The notes under the pieces were generated by a model. The model saw only the letters and a program-made list of their open reading frames with translations. It was not told where the DNA came from and ran no database searches. The position numbers and the translations under genes are program-made. DNA of 64,000 nt from Dyadobacter sp. 676. Its GTDB lineage: Bacteria; Bacteroidota; Bacteroidia; Cytophagales; Spirosomataceae. Below are positions 28,760-39,910 of the stretch, piece after piece. Every line of letters begins with the position of its first letter. Position 1 is the first letter of the stretch. The stretch covers positions 6,183,001 to 6,247,000 of the forward strand of contig NZ_CP159289.1 of assembly GCF_040448675.1 (NCBI RefSeq), written 5' to 3'.

Positions 28760-30931
28760 TTAATGGATATCCAGTGCTTTTTTGAGTTCGGAAACTTGCC
28801 TGCGGATGGCGTCGGAGCTGTGGTTTTCCAGCTTTCGCAGATTTTTCGAAACCGCTTTTTCCGCTTCTTTTTTATTGGCCGATTTTTTAACACCTTTCGA
28901 AAGTCCGGTCAGTGCGGCTACCGTCCATTGCGGGTCGGAGAAGGCGGCGGAGGTGTTGAGCAGGTCCAAAAGCGAGGTGATATCGTTCCTGGCATTCCGC
29001 GCGCCGGCTATGTAGCCGAAATCCTCGACCAATTTCAGCTTTCCCGGCGTCGTTGCGTTGAAAAACGTGCGGCGGCTCGCCAGCAATTGCATCATCTCGG
29101 GAGATGAGCCGGTATCGGAACTTAACACTGCCAGCCGCCATGACGCGTCTTCCGATCGTTTTTCGGCAACGGCCGCCAGGGCGGCAAGGCTCTCTTTCGA
29201 ATTAAATTGCCCTACGCTAAGCGCGGCCTGGCAGGCTACCTGAGTCGAGGCGTCGTTCGTCAGCCGTATGATTTCAGGCAGAAATTCCGGGTATTTTTCG
29301 GCCAGGATCACCGCATGTTCCCGCACACCCGCGTGAGCGTCGCTCAATGCTCTTTGGATGATCGTTGCATCCAGGCCGCCGATCGCTTCCAGCGTATAAA
29401 TGGCATGAATCCTGGCCCGCGGATCTGCATGTCCGGTCATTCTGATCAGATCCGGCAGGACCGATTCCTCCTGCTTTTCAACCGATTTGAACCGCGGGGC
29501 GGCCCCCGGCGCATGTTTTTCAACCAAAATCCGTTGCGCATTCAGCCGCCACCATTGGTTGGGATGTTCCAGCAGGGCTACCAGTTCGGCGGAGGTTTTG
29601 GCACGGAGGTCGGGGAGGAGAACAGGACGTTTTGAGCTTTCTTTGGGGAAAATGCGCCATATGCGGCCGTATTGCTCACCGTTGGCAAAATCCATGTCCT
29701 TTTTGAGGTCCTCGGGGATAGAAACGGGCGTTTCGATATGTTGGCGGTACATGTCGACAATGTACAAATAGCCGTCGGGACCCGATGTCAGGTTGGCCGG
29801 GCGGAACCACGGATCGGTTGCGGCGAGAAATTCACGGTCCTTTTCGCCATTGTCCCTGCTGGCAGTGAATACGGGGGAATTGTTCGAAGAACTAATTATG
29901 TCACGGTGCACGAGGTTGCCGGCGACGTCACCGGTAAAAATATTACCCTGAAATGCCTGCGGAAAGCCGTTGCCGCCATAAAATGTTCCGCCCGAAGCGC
30001 CGGTGAAGTGGTCGCGGGCGTACTCGGTGAAACCGGTTTTTAGTGAATCGTATTTGGCTTGCCGGCGGTCGGAGCGCTGTTGGCGCCAGTAAGGCGTGGC
30101 CGATTTCTGGAACATTTCGAGTTCATGATCGGAGATATTGACATCGCTGCGGAAAGAGGGAAGGTAGTTATGACGGTGCAAATACCGCCAGGCAATAGGC
30201 GTTTGCTGAATATGCAGGGTGTTTTGGGTGTAAAAGCGATGGCCCCATTCATCCATCGCCAGTCCGAATTGCCCACTGCCCGATTCCGCCTCGAAAAGTT
30301 TTTTGTCCAATCTGAACCTGAAACTGCCGCCGGCGACATTCACCGGCGGTACGTCGGGCATCAGCGGCGATGTGATCATGCCTGCCTGGCCGTTGTTGTT
30401 GGCATAAATCCAGTTGTCGACGCCATACCGCATGCTGGTGATCTGCGCTTCCGAATTCCGGGCGAAAAAACCGGTAAAAACGACTTCACGCGTGTCGGCT
30501 TTGAAGTCGCCGTCGGTATCGTGGAGCAGAAGGATATCCGGGGCCGCGCATACGAGAAGGCCGTCCCGGTAAGGCAACACGCTGGTTGCGCTGGGCAGGC
30601 CGTCTGCGAAAACATACGATTTATCGATTTTTCCGTCCCCGTCCGTGTCTTTCAGCAGCCGGATACGGCCCTTGAAATGACCCGGCCGGGCGTCGTAGGG
30701 GTAGTCGCCCATTTCGACGACAAATGCATTCCCCGAAGCATCGAAAACCAGGTCTACCGGCGAGAGCACATCCGGTTCGGTTACGAAGGCTTCGATACCG
30801 AATTCTTCGCGAAGCTGGAATGTTTTGGCCGACTCGGCCGGCGGAAGGGCATCGGGATACCGCTTTTGCGCGATGCCGTCGGCGGCGAACAGCATCAGGC
30901 CGGATAATGCGATTGTTCTTGGTAACATCAT
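28760..30931 (-). CDS. Secreted dehydrogenase-like beta-propeller with HEAT repeats and no haem domain
   Basis: A protein of about 723 residues. The signal peptide is LPRTIALSGLMLFAADGIAQ (starts at ATG 30931 or 30928; the upstream frame lacks a signal). The first two thirds is a sugar/alcohol dehydrogenase-like beta propeller of the putative membrane-bound dehydrogenase type (NAFVVEMGDYPYDARPGHFK; KDTDGDGKIDKSYVFADGLP; DGYLYIVDMYRQHIETP). The C-terminal third is HEAT repeats (GHADPRARIHAIYTLEAIGG; DAHAGVREHAVILAEKYPE). Relatives often end in a c-type cytochrome domain, but no CxxCH is present here. The HiPIP gene immediately downstream could supply the electron carrier. The substrate is not known. 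Confidence 0.8.
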   Translation of the reverse strand: MMLPRTIALSGLMLFAADGIAQKRYPDALPPAESAKTFQLREEFGIEAFVTEPDVLSPVDLVFDASGNAFVVEMGDYPYDARPGHFKGRIRLLKDTDGDGKIDKSYVFADGLPSATSVLPYRDGLLVCAAPDILLLHDTDGDFKADTREVVFTGFFARNSEAQITSMRYGVDNWIYANNNGQAGMITSPLMPDVPPVNVAGGSFRFRLDKKLFEAESGSGQFGLAMDEWGHRFYTQNTLHIQQTPIAWRYLHRHNYLPSFRSDVNISDHELEMFQKSATPYWRQQRSDRRQAKYDSLKTGFTEYARDHFTGASGGTFYGGNGFPQAFQGNIFTGDVAGNLVHRDIISSSNNSPVFTASRDNGEKDREFLAATDPWFRPANLTSGPDGYLYIVDMYRQHIETPVSIPEDLKKDMDFANGEQYGRIWRIFPKESSKRPVLLPDLRAKTSAELVALLEHPNQWWRLNAQRILVEKHAPGAAPRFKSVEKQEESVLPDLIRMTGHADPRARIHAIYTLEAIGGLDATIIQRALSDAHAGVREHAVILAEKYPEFLPEIIRLTNDASTQVACQAALSVGQFNSKESLAALAAVAEKRSEDASWRLAVLSSDTGSSPEMMQLLASRRTFFNATTPGKLKLVEDFGYIAGARNARNDITSLLDLLNTSAAFSDPQWTVAALTGLSKGVKKSANKKEAEKAVSKNLRKLENHSSDAIRRQVSELKKALDIH

Positions 30932-31333
30932 TGAACGGTTTAGGATTGCACGTGTACGTACCCGAATCGAGGTCAAGATAACAAGCGATCGGGCAACAAG
31001 CAAGCCTATCAAATCCGCAAACAGGAAAAGAATGTTTTGCGGTCAGCGGATTCGCGAAAATTAAATATTTCGGTTTGTTAAAAAGGGTCGATGCAAATTT
31101 CGTGGAGAACATCGGCGTCTCGCCGGGGCGAGCGGAATATATGCGCCTTATAAATTTCGTCGGAGGTATCCGGCCCGCCACGCCTCATGTAATCGTATCA
31201 TTCGTGGTTTTTCTTTACTTAATTAATGCTTTGGTAGTATTTCAAGGTAAAAAATCAGTATACCGGGACGGGGCGCCGCTTAGTAGGGAAGCCGTCGTAA
31301 ACAAGAAGCCGTAACGTTCAAACACGATCTCCT
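30932..31333. other. Divergent gap with no supported gene
   Basis: The region separates the dehydrogenase-like gene and the sigma-factor gene. It must contain both promoters. Near-matches to TAnnTTTG occur (for example around 31068) but none is convincing. Confidence 0.4.
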
Positions 31334-31939
31334 TTGAAAGAAGCGAATTCCGATACGCTTTTATGGAACGCCTTTCAAGGTGGCGACAGGGACGCGTTTG
31401 CCTCTATTTATAAAAATTACATCGACGAGCTGCTAAGTTACGGTTACCGCGTTACTTCCGACCGTCAGCTCATCCGCGACAGTATTCAGGACTTGTTTTT
31501 GCACATCTGGCTGCGCCGCGAAAACCTTGCCACTACCGATTCCATCAAATTCTATCTGTTCCGGTCGTTGCGCAACCGCATTATCCGCAACAGCGAAAAG
31601 CATCACGAAACACCGCGCGGCGATATCGAAGCGCTTGCCGACCTGGCCGACGAATACGATGCATTCGAATCGGCGATCAGCTTGGCCGACGGACCTTCCG
31701 ATAGTTACGAAAAGCTCGCCGACGCCGTAAACCGCCTGTCGTCCAGGCAGCGGGAGGCCATTCAACTGCGTTACCTGCACGGGTTTTCACCAGATCAGAT
31801 CGCTGAAATGATGCAGATGAACAACCAATCGGTACGGAACCTTCTACACCGCGCTATTAGTCAGCTAAGGCTTTTCTTCGAAACAGCAGGCGGCCTGCTG
31901 GTCTTTTTGCCTGCTTTACAAAATTTCCAGGGCAGGTGA
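31334..31939 (+). CDS. ECF-type RNA polymerase sigma factor (locus B)
   Basis: A 201-residue sigma-70 family factor. Region 2 covers FASIYKNYIDELLSYGYRVT through DSIQDLFLHIWLRRE; region 4 covers LSSRQREAIQLRYLHGFSPD and IAEMMQMNNQSVRNLLHRAI. The start is a TTG at 31334; no ATG is available upstream. It sits at the head of a FecR/SusC/SusD gene set and is expected to transcribe that set when the receptor's STN domain relays substrate binding through FecR. Confidence 0.9.
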   Translation: MKEANSDTLLWNAFQGGDRDAFASIYKNYIDELLSYGYRVTSDRQLIRDSIQDLFLHIWLRRENLATTDSIKFYLFRSLRNRIIRNSEKHHETPRGDIEALADLADEYDAFESAISLADGPSDSYEKLADAVNRLSSRQREAIQLRYLHGFSPDQIAEMMQMNNQSVRNLLHRAISQLRLFFETAGGLLVFLPALQNFQGR

Positions 31940-31987
31940 GTACAAATCCGCATTCGCCCGGTTTAGGGGTTTGAACGGGTTTTGAAC

Positions 31988-33049
31988 ATGACAGAAAAAT
32001 ATCGGCAGTACACATTAGCGGACTTTATTCAGGACGACGCGTTCATTCATTGGGCGAAGTCGCCCGACCCGGCAGGAGACGCCTTCTGGCGGGGCATTGC
32101 GGAATTGTACCCGCATCAGGAAGAGGTCATTATGCAGGCCAGGCAAACCGTATTGAACCTTGCGGCGCTTTCACGCCCTTCTTTTGACCCCGGCGAAGCC
32201 GGTTTGATATGGGAGGACATCAGCAGCCGGCTGGATGAAATACCCCGCGCGGTACCTGTTTACAGAGAGCGGTGGTTGCGCTATGCGGCTGCGGCTTTGG
32301 TGATATTGACGGGCTGCTGGGCGATGATGCACCTTACCCGCGAACCCGAAACTGCGTACGCGCAACGGATCGAAATCCTCGAAAACCCGCGTGAAGAAGT
32401 TAACGGATCGGACAGTGAGAGGATCGTACAGTTGCCTGATGGCAGTCGGGTAACGCTCACGAAGGGCAGCGGGATCAGTTTTGAGGGCAAAATGGATGGC
32501 GGAACACGCTCGGTTTACCTGTCGGGAGAGGCGTTTTTCGAGGTGAAGAAAAATCCCGCGAAGCCATTCTACGTATATGCCGGGGAACTGACGACCCGTG
32601 TGCTGGGTACCAGCTTCACCGTCAGGTCATTTGAGAAAGAAAATATTGCCTCGGTACAGGTGCGCACAGGCAGCGTATCCGTGGAGGCCGGGGTGTCGCT
32701 CAGAAGACAGTCGGTGGTGCTGTCGCCTAACCAGCAGGCTTCGTTTTTCAGGAGAGAAGAGCGGTTGAGCACGGGGCTCGTAAAGGAGCCGCAGCCGGTC
32801 GTCACCAACGCGGAACTGGCACGTTTTACATTCCACAATGCGCCCGTGAGCACTATTTTCGACTCGTTAGGGAAGGCTTACGGGGTTGCAATACAATATG
32901 ATAGAGAAGCCGTCGGTGCATGCCGGCTGACTACGTCGGTCAGGGAAGAATCTTTGTTCGAAATACTCGATGTAATCTGCGAAGCGATCGAAGCGAAGTA
33001 CTCCGTAACCGGCACGACCATCAGGATTTCCGACCCGAATTGCAATTGA
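31988..33049 (+). CDS. FecR-family anti-sigma factor (locus B)
   Basis: Single-pass inner-membrane protein that holds the sigma factor inactive and relays the signal from SusC. The membrane segment is near residue 102 (AAAALVILTGCWAMMHL). The periplasmic FecR domain contains VQLPDGSRVTLTKGSGISFE, VYLSGEAFFEVKKNPAKPFY and TRVLGTSFTVRSF, followed by VVLSPNQQASFFRR. The C-terminal DUF4974-like part (NAPVSTIFDSLGKAYGVAIQ) completes the family layout. Of two possible starts, ATG 31988 was preferred to TTG 31982. It is the second gene of locus B. Confidence 0.93.
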   Translation: MTEKYRQYTLADFIQDDAFIHWAKSPDPAGDAFWRGIAELYPHQEEVIMQARQTVLNLAALSRPSFDPGEAGLIWEDISSRLDEIPRAVPVYRERWLRYAAAALVILTGCWAMMHLTREPETAYAQRIEILENPREEVNGSDSERIVQLPDGSRVTLTKGSGISFEGKMDGGTRSVYLSGEAFFEVKKNPAKPFYVYAGELTTRVLGTSFTVRSFEKENIASVQVRTGSVSVEAGVSLRRQSVVLSPNQQASFFRREERLSTGLVKEPQPVVTNAELARFTFHNAPVSTIFDSLGKAYGVAIQYDREAVGACRLTTSVREESLFEILDVICEAIEAKYSVTGTTIRISDPNCN

Positions 33050-33237
33050 CCATCCTGTTGAAACCTAAACCACCGCCCTGTCTATGACCCAATAGCGCCA
33101 TTACATGAAAAAGCCGGCAACGGTTGCAGCGTTACCGGCTCCGACTCCTTACCGAATGTGCTGTGAACATCCGATCCCATTCCGGATGCAAGGAGTGTTA
33201 TTGTCTCTTTTCGAAAACAAGAACCGGTTTAAACGTA

Positions 33238-36200
33238 ATGAAAAAAAAGCTGTTTACCCATCAAATACTCCAACGACTGATGCGCTTTTCCCTGATGCAG
33301 CTCTGTATTGCCGTGAGTATTGCGACCGTTTCGATAGCGGCCCCGGCCGGCGCGCAGGATTTGCTGAGCCGCCGCATTAGCCTCAGCATTCAGAACCAGG
33401 ATGCCGTGCAGGTACTGGCGGAAATTGAAAAACAGGCCCATGTACGATTTACCTACCGCCCCGAGCTGATCACCGAAAGCCGGAAATATTCCTTTGAAGT
33501 GACCGGGGAAAAACTGGCGAAGGTCCTCGATGATGTCCTCGATCCGATGCGGCTCAAATACCGGGTTATAGGCCGGCAGATTGTACTCACACCGGTAAAA
33601 AACGGCAGCGGGCCGGCGACGGGAGCGATACGGGAGCTCCGGCCGGCATCCGCACGCGCCGTTACCGGTAAAGTCACGTCTGCCAAAGACGGCTCGCCTC
33701 TTCCAGGGGTGAATATCCTCGTAAAAGGCACGCAAACGGGTACTTCCACGGATGCGGCTGGTAATTTCTCCATCGATGTGGATGGTCAGGGAGCGGTACT
33801 GATCTTTTCGTACATCGGTTTTAACAGCCGGAGCATAGAGGTGGGTAACCAGTCGGTGATCGACGTGAGCTTGCAGGAAAGCGTGGAAACGCTGAAAGAA
33901 GCGGTGGTGACGGCGATGGGCATTACCCGCGACAGGCGTTCACTGGGCTATTCGGTGGGTAACGTACAGGCCGAAGCGTTGACGCAGACACCGCAGAATA
34001 ACGTCCTGAACGCATTGTCCGGCAAAGTAGCCGGCGTTCAGATCTCCCAGATGGACGGAACAGCCGGCTCGACCGTAAACGTCATCATCCGCGGGGCGAA
34101 TTCTTTGAACAATGACAACCAGCCCCTTTTCGTCATCGACGGAGTGCCGGTAGCCAACAAGCTCGACAATAGTTTCGCCGGCGCAGATATGGGCAATGCG
34201 ATTTCCGACATCAACCCTAACGACATTGCCAACGTTTCAGTACTGAAAGGTCCCAGTGCCGCCGCGTTGTACGGGTCCCGTGCGGGTAACGGCGTAATCC
34301 TGATTACTACCAAATCAGGTCGCGGGGCAAAGAAGGGGCTGGGCGTTTCGGTGAATACGGCTATGGTGCTGGAAGTGCCGCTACGCTATGTGCCGGTGCA
34401 GAACAAGTTCGGTTCGGGGAAAAGCGGGGCGCACATCCTGGAAGAGCAGGAGAATGAAAGCTGGGGCCCGCGCCTGGATGTGGGCGAGCAATGGGTTCAA
34501 TGGAACAGCAACGGCCAGAAAGCGCCATTGGTGTCGTACCCTAACCGTTTCAAGGATTTTTTCCGTACCGGTACGACCAACACCAACAATGTTTCCGTGA
34601 ACGGAAATTACGACAAAGGCAATTTCCGGCTGTCGGTGGGTAATATGAAAAACAGGGGGATCGTACCCAATACCGACCTTTCCAGGCTGACAATAGCTTT
34701 AAATACCACCTACAACATCGCGGACAAGCTCCGTGCACAAGCCAATTTCAACGTTTCCGAGTCGGGTTCCGATAACCGTCCGCTCATCGACGCCAGCCGC
34801 AATTCGCCGGTGCGGAGCATTTACGAAATGGGCGCCCAGGTGAATATCCTCGATTTGCGGGATTACTGGATGCCGGGGCAGGAGGGCATTCAGCAGCGGG
34901 TTTACAAAAGCAAGCAAAACAATCCTTATTTCATCGCCTATGAAAACCCGACGGGATTCAAACGTAACCGCACCGTGAGCAAATTGCAGCTCGATTACGA
35001 TATTACCAGTGAATTTTCGGTCATGGGCCGCTTCTCGCGTGACGCGTACGAGGAAAAATTGGAGGCAAAAAAAGCTTATAGCAACTACGAGGCCGTAAAG
35101 GGTGGTTATGAAGTTGAAATGAACGGCCGCAAGGAAACCAATCTCGACTTCATCGCTACCTGGAAAAAGAATTTCAGCGAAACATGGAGCCTGAATGTGC
35201 TCGCCGGCGCGAACAGGCTGGAACAACGTTCCGATTTTATCAATAACGCCACTACCGAGCTGGTTTCGCCGGGGCTGTACACCATCGCCAACGGTGCGCC
35301 CGGAACGATCACCTATAACAGCCAATGGACCAGAAAATTGCTCTACGGCGTTTACACTTCCGCTTCGATCGGTTTCAAAAATTACGTTTTCCTCGACCTG
35401 ACGGCGCGCAACGACTGGTCGAGCACGCTGCCCAAGGATAACCGCTCGTATTTCTATCCGTCGGCGTCGCTAAGTATGATCCTTTCGGATATGTTCGCAT
35501 TGCCCTCGTGGGTTTCGCTTGCCAAGTTCCGTGCCGGTTCGGCACAGGTGGGTAACGACGTCGCACCTTACAGCCTCCGCCAGACGTATGTCGCCGACAC
35601 CGACTGGGGGCCGACGAAACGAATGTACCAGAACGATATTCTGAAAAACAATAACCTGAAACCCGAGATTTCAAGCGCTAACGAAATCGGCCTGGACTTG
35701 AAATTCCTTAAAAACAGGCTGGGCGTGGAGGGTACCTATTATGTACGGAACAACAAAAACCAGGTGCTGACAATCGGCATCCCCATCGAATCGGGTTCGA
35801 GCAGCAAACTGATCAATGCGGGGCTGGTACAAAGCAGGGGATTTGAACTGGGCATCAACGCGACGCCGGTGGAAGGGCGTAATTTCAGCTGGGACGTGAA
35901 TGTATCGTTCACGCGCAACCGCACGCGCATCAAGAGCCTCGCCGAGGGCATTACCTACTTTTCGTTTAACTCTTACAGCGGTGCGGAGGTACGTACCTAC
36001 GTGGGCGGGGACGTGGGCGACATTTACCAGCAACCCATGCTGAAAGTGACCGATCGGAATTCTCCGTATTACGGGTATCCCATTCTGACCAGCGGAGGTT
36101 TGTACCAGACCGACACCGACATTAACCACATCCGGAAGATCGGCAATTACAACCACGATTTTCTGATGGGCGTCCAGCAGACATTCCGTTACAGGAATTT

Positions 36201-36859
36201 CAGCCTGTTCGCAAACATCGATTGGCGCCAGGGTGGTTCGTTTTATTCCAACACGATGATGTTCCTAGGCAATAACGGCCAGCTGGAAGAATCGCTGTCG
36301 GGCGTGCCCTACGATAAAAATGTGCCCATCGACCAGCAGATCAAGGCCAACCCGGACGCATTCCTGGGCAAATGGGTGGGCGGCCGCAATGCCGAGTATG
36401 GGGGGTTTCGATGCCTGGACAGGCGCCAAAAAGGACACCCGCGTGCAGGATGCGAGCTTCAACGTAGGCGTGCGCACCACCAAAGATGCGGAGGGGAATA
36501 CCACGTACATTGAAAACCTGGGCGGGGCCGGCACGGTCTGGCTCGACCCGTTCAATGCCTATCGCTACTCGACCCGGCCGTTTCCGAGCGAGAACATGTA
36601 CAGCGCGACTTACGTGAAATTGCGCGAGATCGCCATCACTTACCATTTACCCAAACCCCTGACCGACAAGCTGAAATTGCAGAACGCATCCGTATCGATT
36701 GTCGGTAACAACCTTTATGAATGGACCGCGGCCGGCGTAGGGATCGATCCCGAGCGCGCATTCCGGCAGGACGGTTCGGCCTGGATGCAGGGAGTTGAGT
36801 ATTACAATGTTATGCCATGGACGGGCTCCGTAGGTTTAAAGCTGAATGTGGATTTCTAA
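33238..36859 (+). CDS. SusC-family receptor with STN signalling domain (locus B), apparent frameshift
   Basis: TonB-dependent outer-membrane receptor of about 1206 residues. ATG 33238 gives a signal peptide ending in PAGAQD; the frame upstream looks non-coding. In order: signal, STN domain (about 40-115; SLSIQNQDAVQVLAEIEKQA), carboxypeptidase-like domain (about 140-225; GVNILVKGTQTGTSTDAAGN), plug (LKGPSAAALYGSRAGNGVIL) and barrel. The STN domain fits a receptor that signals to the FecR protein two genes upstream. The frame breaks at six G's (36400-36405). Deleting one joins NAEYGGFDAWTG to AKKDTRVQDASFNVGVRTTK and restores the barrel through to a normal end (LKLNVDF). Confidence 0.93.
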
Positions 36860-36871
36860 ACGATCGTCATC

Positions 36872-38548
36872 ATGAAAATTTCCAAAATCATATATAGTCT
36901 GGCAGCGGCGGCAGGTCTGCTGCTTACGAGTTGCGAGGACCTGAGCGAAGTAAACGAAAACCCGAACAGTCCCGAGGAGGTGTCGTCGAACTACATTATG
37001 AGCTACGTTCTCACGCATTCGGCGCGTGCCTACTATGCGCTGGGCGCGGAGGGTTCCGAGCTGTCGGGCGCGATGCAATACATTCAGATGGGCACCAACG
37101 AAGGTGCTACGAAGGTCAACCAGTACGGTTGGTCCGCTTCCGGCTGGTCGGAGTATTACAATATCCTGAAAAACAACGACCTGATGTACCAGGCCGCGGT
37201 CCGCGACAACAATCGTTTCTTCCAGGCGATAGCCCTGATCATGAAGTCGTTCGTATTTGGTTTGATGACGGACCTTTTCGGTGACATTCCGTACTCCGGA
37301 GCGCTGCGTGCCGCCAGCGAACAATATTACCCTGAATACGATAACCAGATCGACGTGTACAAAGGTATTCTCACCGACCTTAAAACCGCTTCCGCCTTGC
37401 TGGGCAGCCTCGGCGCCACCGATGTCGTGAGTGCGGGCGCTGACGTATTGTATGGCGGAAAGGCAGCAGGCTGGCAGAAATTCGCGAATGCATTGCGGAT
37501 GCGTTATGCATTGCGGCTTTCGGGCCATAAATCAGAATTGTCGGCGGCGGGAATCGACATTGCCGCGGAGTTCAAAGATGCGGCCGGCGCCACTTTCACT
37601 GCCAACACGGACGATGCTTCTTTGGCGTTTATCGGTACTACCAAAGACAATTCTGCTGCGGGAGGCATTCTTAACGCGAGTAACCCGTTGTACTACATCA
37701 AGCCTTCCAAACCGTTCATGGACAAGCTCACAGCCCTCGGCGATCCACGCCGCGATCGCTGGTTTCAGCCGGTTTTGAACAAATGGGATGTGCAAACGGC
37801 CGTTGCTACCGACAAAACGGTGACCAATGTATTCGGCGAAACATTTACCGTCAAGTACGTGCCCGCTAAACCGGCGGCGAACGTAGATACTTCGTTGTAC
37901 GTCGGCTTGCCCGTTGGCCTGGCGATCGTGGATGCAACTTCCTACAACAAAGGCGACGACGGCACGGCTTACAATCCCGAGCGCAGCCCGTACATTTCGT
38001 TCCTGCACAGTCGCTACCGCGCCAATAGCGAGGCTTATGTCAAAATGAACCTGATCACTTATGCCGAAGTGGAATTTATGCTGGCCGAAGCGGCACTCGA
38101 CGGCGGTTGGGGCGTTTCGGGCACGCCGGAGGATCATTACAAAGCCGGTATCAAAGCGTCACTGGATAAATACAATGCCCAGGCCGCCAATGGGTTCAGT
38201 TTTGACAAATACTATGCCCGGAATGCTGTGAGCCTCGCATCGGCCCCCAATAAGCTCGAACGGATTTCGGAACAGAAATGGATCGCCGGCTGGCTGAGCG
38301 TCGAGCCGTGGTTCCATTGGCGCCGAACAGGCTTCCCGGCACTGAAAACCGGCCCGGCGGCACAATTCGGAGCGGCTATCCCGGTGCGTTTCGTGTATCC
38401 GGTCGCGAATGCGGACGCCAAATACCTGGTCAATTACAATGCGGCGGTGGATAAGCTGGAAGCGACCGGCTATGTGCCAACCGGCCAGAGCAAAGACCAT
38501 CAATATTCGAAAATGTGGCTGCTGAAAGGTACTTCGGCACCCTGGTAA
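36872..38548 (+). CDS. SusD-like outer-membrane lipoprotein (SusD_2 type, locus B)
   Basis: The lid of the upstream SusC. The N-terminus is MKISKIIYSLAAAAGLLLTS with lipidated Cys21 and the typical start EDLSEVNENPNSPEEV. Conserved SusD_2-type features include NILKNNDLMYQAAVRDNNRF, FVFGLMTDLFGDIPYSGALR, PSKPFMDKLTALGDPRRDRW and the end region ISEQKWIAGWLSVEPWFHWR. It has 558 residues, a normal length. It follows the SusC stop by 12 bases, and the metallophosphatase gene follows after 29 bases. Confidence 0.94.
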   Translation: MKISKIIYSLAAAAGLLLTSCEDLSEVNENPNSPEEVSSNYIMSYVLTHSARAYYALGAEGSELSGAMQYIQMGTNEGATKVNQYGWSASGWSEYYNILKNNDLMYQAAVRDNNRFFQAIALIMKSFVFGLMTDLFGDIPYSGALRAASEQYYPEYDNQIDVYKGILTDLKTASALLGSLGATDVVSAGADVLYGGKAAGWQKFANALRMRYALRLSGHKSELSAAGIDIAAEFKDAAGATFTANTDDASLAFIGTTKDNSAAGGILNASNPLYYIKPSKPFMDKLTALGDPRRDRWFQPVLNKWDVQTAVATDKTVTNVFGETFTVKYVPAKPAANVDTSLYVGLPVGLAIVDATSYNKGDDGTAYNPERSPYISFLHSRYRANSEAYVKMNLITYAEVEFMLAEAALDGGWGVSGTPEDHYKAGIKASLDKYNAQAANGFSFDKYYARNAVSLASAPNKLERISEQKWIAGWLSVEPWFHWRRTGFPALKTGPAAQFGAAIPVRFVYPVANADAKYLVNYNAAVDKLEATGYVPTGQSKDHQYSKMWLLKGTSAPW

Positions 38549-38577
38549 CTGTGCGGCTCAGGCCGTTTTTTTTAAGT

Positions 38578-39885
38578 ATGTATTTTAGAAACAGTATTTC
38601 AAAAATCGTTACGACGGGGACTTTCGCCTTATGGGCATTGGCCGTTTCCGCGCAGAATGCAGAGCTTTATGCGCCCACGGCAGTGCCCGACCGCATTGTC
38701 CTCAATGTAACAGTCGATCCTTCGACTTCGATGGCGGTCAACTGGCGGACTTCCGAAGCCGTAACAGAGAGCTTTGCCGAGATCGCGGTGGCAGAGGCCG
38801 ACCCGCGGTTCGTTTTCAAAGCCAAAAGGTTTAAAGCGAAGACGGAAAAGCTCGTTTGGGAAAATACGCCCGTCGCACATTATCATTCGGTGGTCCTCGA
38901 AAACCTGCAACCCGGTACGAAATATGCGTACCGGGTGGGCGGGGAGCAGGGGTGGAGCGAATGGATCCATTTCTCGACGGCCGGTGCGAAGGACGAGAAA
39001 CTGTCGTTTATTTATTATGGTGATGTACAGGTAAATATCTCGTCGCTATGGTCGCGCGTGGTGCGTGAGGCCTATGCGAAAGCGCCCGATGCGCGCCTGG
39101 CCATCTACGCGGGAGACCTGATCAACAAGGCCAACCGCGATGTCGAATGGGGTGACTGGTTCCATGGCGGCGGTTTCATCCACAGCATGGTGCCTGCGTT
39201 TCCTACACCTGGCAACCACGACCATTTCGATACGCCCGAAGGCGTGAATACGACGTCGGTATTCTGGCGACCGCAGTTTACCCTGCCCGAAAATGGCCCG
39301 AAAGGCCTGGAAGAAACCTGCTATTATGCAGATGTTCAGGGGGTGAGGTTCGTTTCGTTAAACTCGGACCAGGTGGATGTTTCCGAAAAATGGACGCAGG
39401 TACAGAAAGCGTGGCTGGAAAGAATTTTAATGGACAATCCTAACAAATGGACGGTGATCACATTTCACCATCCGATTTTCTCCCCCAAAACCACCCGCGA
39501 CAATAAGCGGATGCGCGAAACTTTCAAGCCGCTGTTCGACCGGTACAAGGTCGACCTCGTGTTACAGGGGCATGATCACACCTATGCACGCGGAATGGCC
39601 AATATTCCCATGAAAGAAAACGGCGCGCAGTCGGGAACAATGTATGTGGTGTCGGTGAGCGGGCCGAAAATGACCGATTCCAACGTCGGTCCTGCGGCCT
39701 GGATGGACCGTTCGGCGATTTACACGCAGCTTTTTCATGTAGTAAATGTGGAAGGTGAGAGACTTTCATTTCAAACCTATACGGCCACCGGCGAGTTGTA
39801 TGATGCATTCGATTTGATTAAACAAAAGGGAAAAATCAACCGAATCGCCGAACGCGTCCCTCCCAACATACCCGAACGCCACTAA
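38578..39885 (+). CDS. Secreted purple-acid-phosphatase-like metallophosphatase (locus B)
   Basis: A 435-residue secreted phosphatase. The signal peptide ends in AVSAQ. An N-terminal fibronectin-type domain (about 30-140; VDPSTSMAVNWRTSE) precedes a calcineurin-like domain. The metal ligands are visible in sequence: YYGDVQ, IYAGDLINKA, TPGNHDHF, FHHPIFS and GHDHTYARG. This is the standard five-motif set. Start ATG 38578 was chosen over the upstream frame because only this one has a signal peptide. As part of a SusC/SusD locus, it could remove phosphate from a phosphorylated glycan or other organophosphate; the substrate is inferred. Confidence 0.9.
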   Translation: MYFRNSISKIVTTGTFALWALAVSAQNAELYAPTAVPDRIVLNVTVDPSTSMAVNWRTSEAVTESFAEIAVAEADPRFVFKAKRFKAKTEKLVWENTPVAHYHSVVLENLQPGTKYAYRVGGEQGWSEWIHFSTAGAKDEKLSFIYYGDVQVNISSLWSRVVREAYAKAPDARLAIYAGDLINKANRDVEWGDWFHGGGFIHSMVPAFPTPGNHDHFDTPEGVNTTSVFWRPQFTLPENGPKGLEETCYYADVQGVRFVSLNSDQVDVSEKWTQVQKAWLERILMDNPNKWTVITFHHPIFSPKTTRDNKRMRETFKPLFDRYKVDLVLQGHDHTYARGMANIPMKENGAQSGTMYVVSVSGPKMTDSNVGPAAWMDRSAIYTQLFHVVNVEGERLSFQTYTATGELYDAFDLIKQKGKINRIAERVPPNIPERH

Positions 39886-39910
39886 CAATCATATTCCCCC
39901 CCGATCCCCC

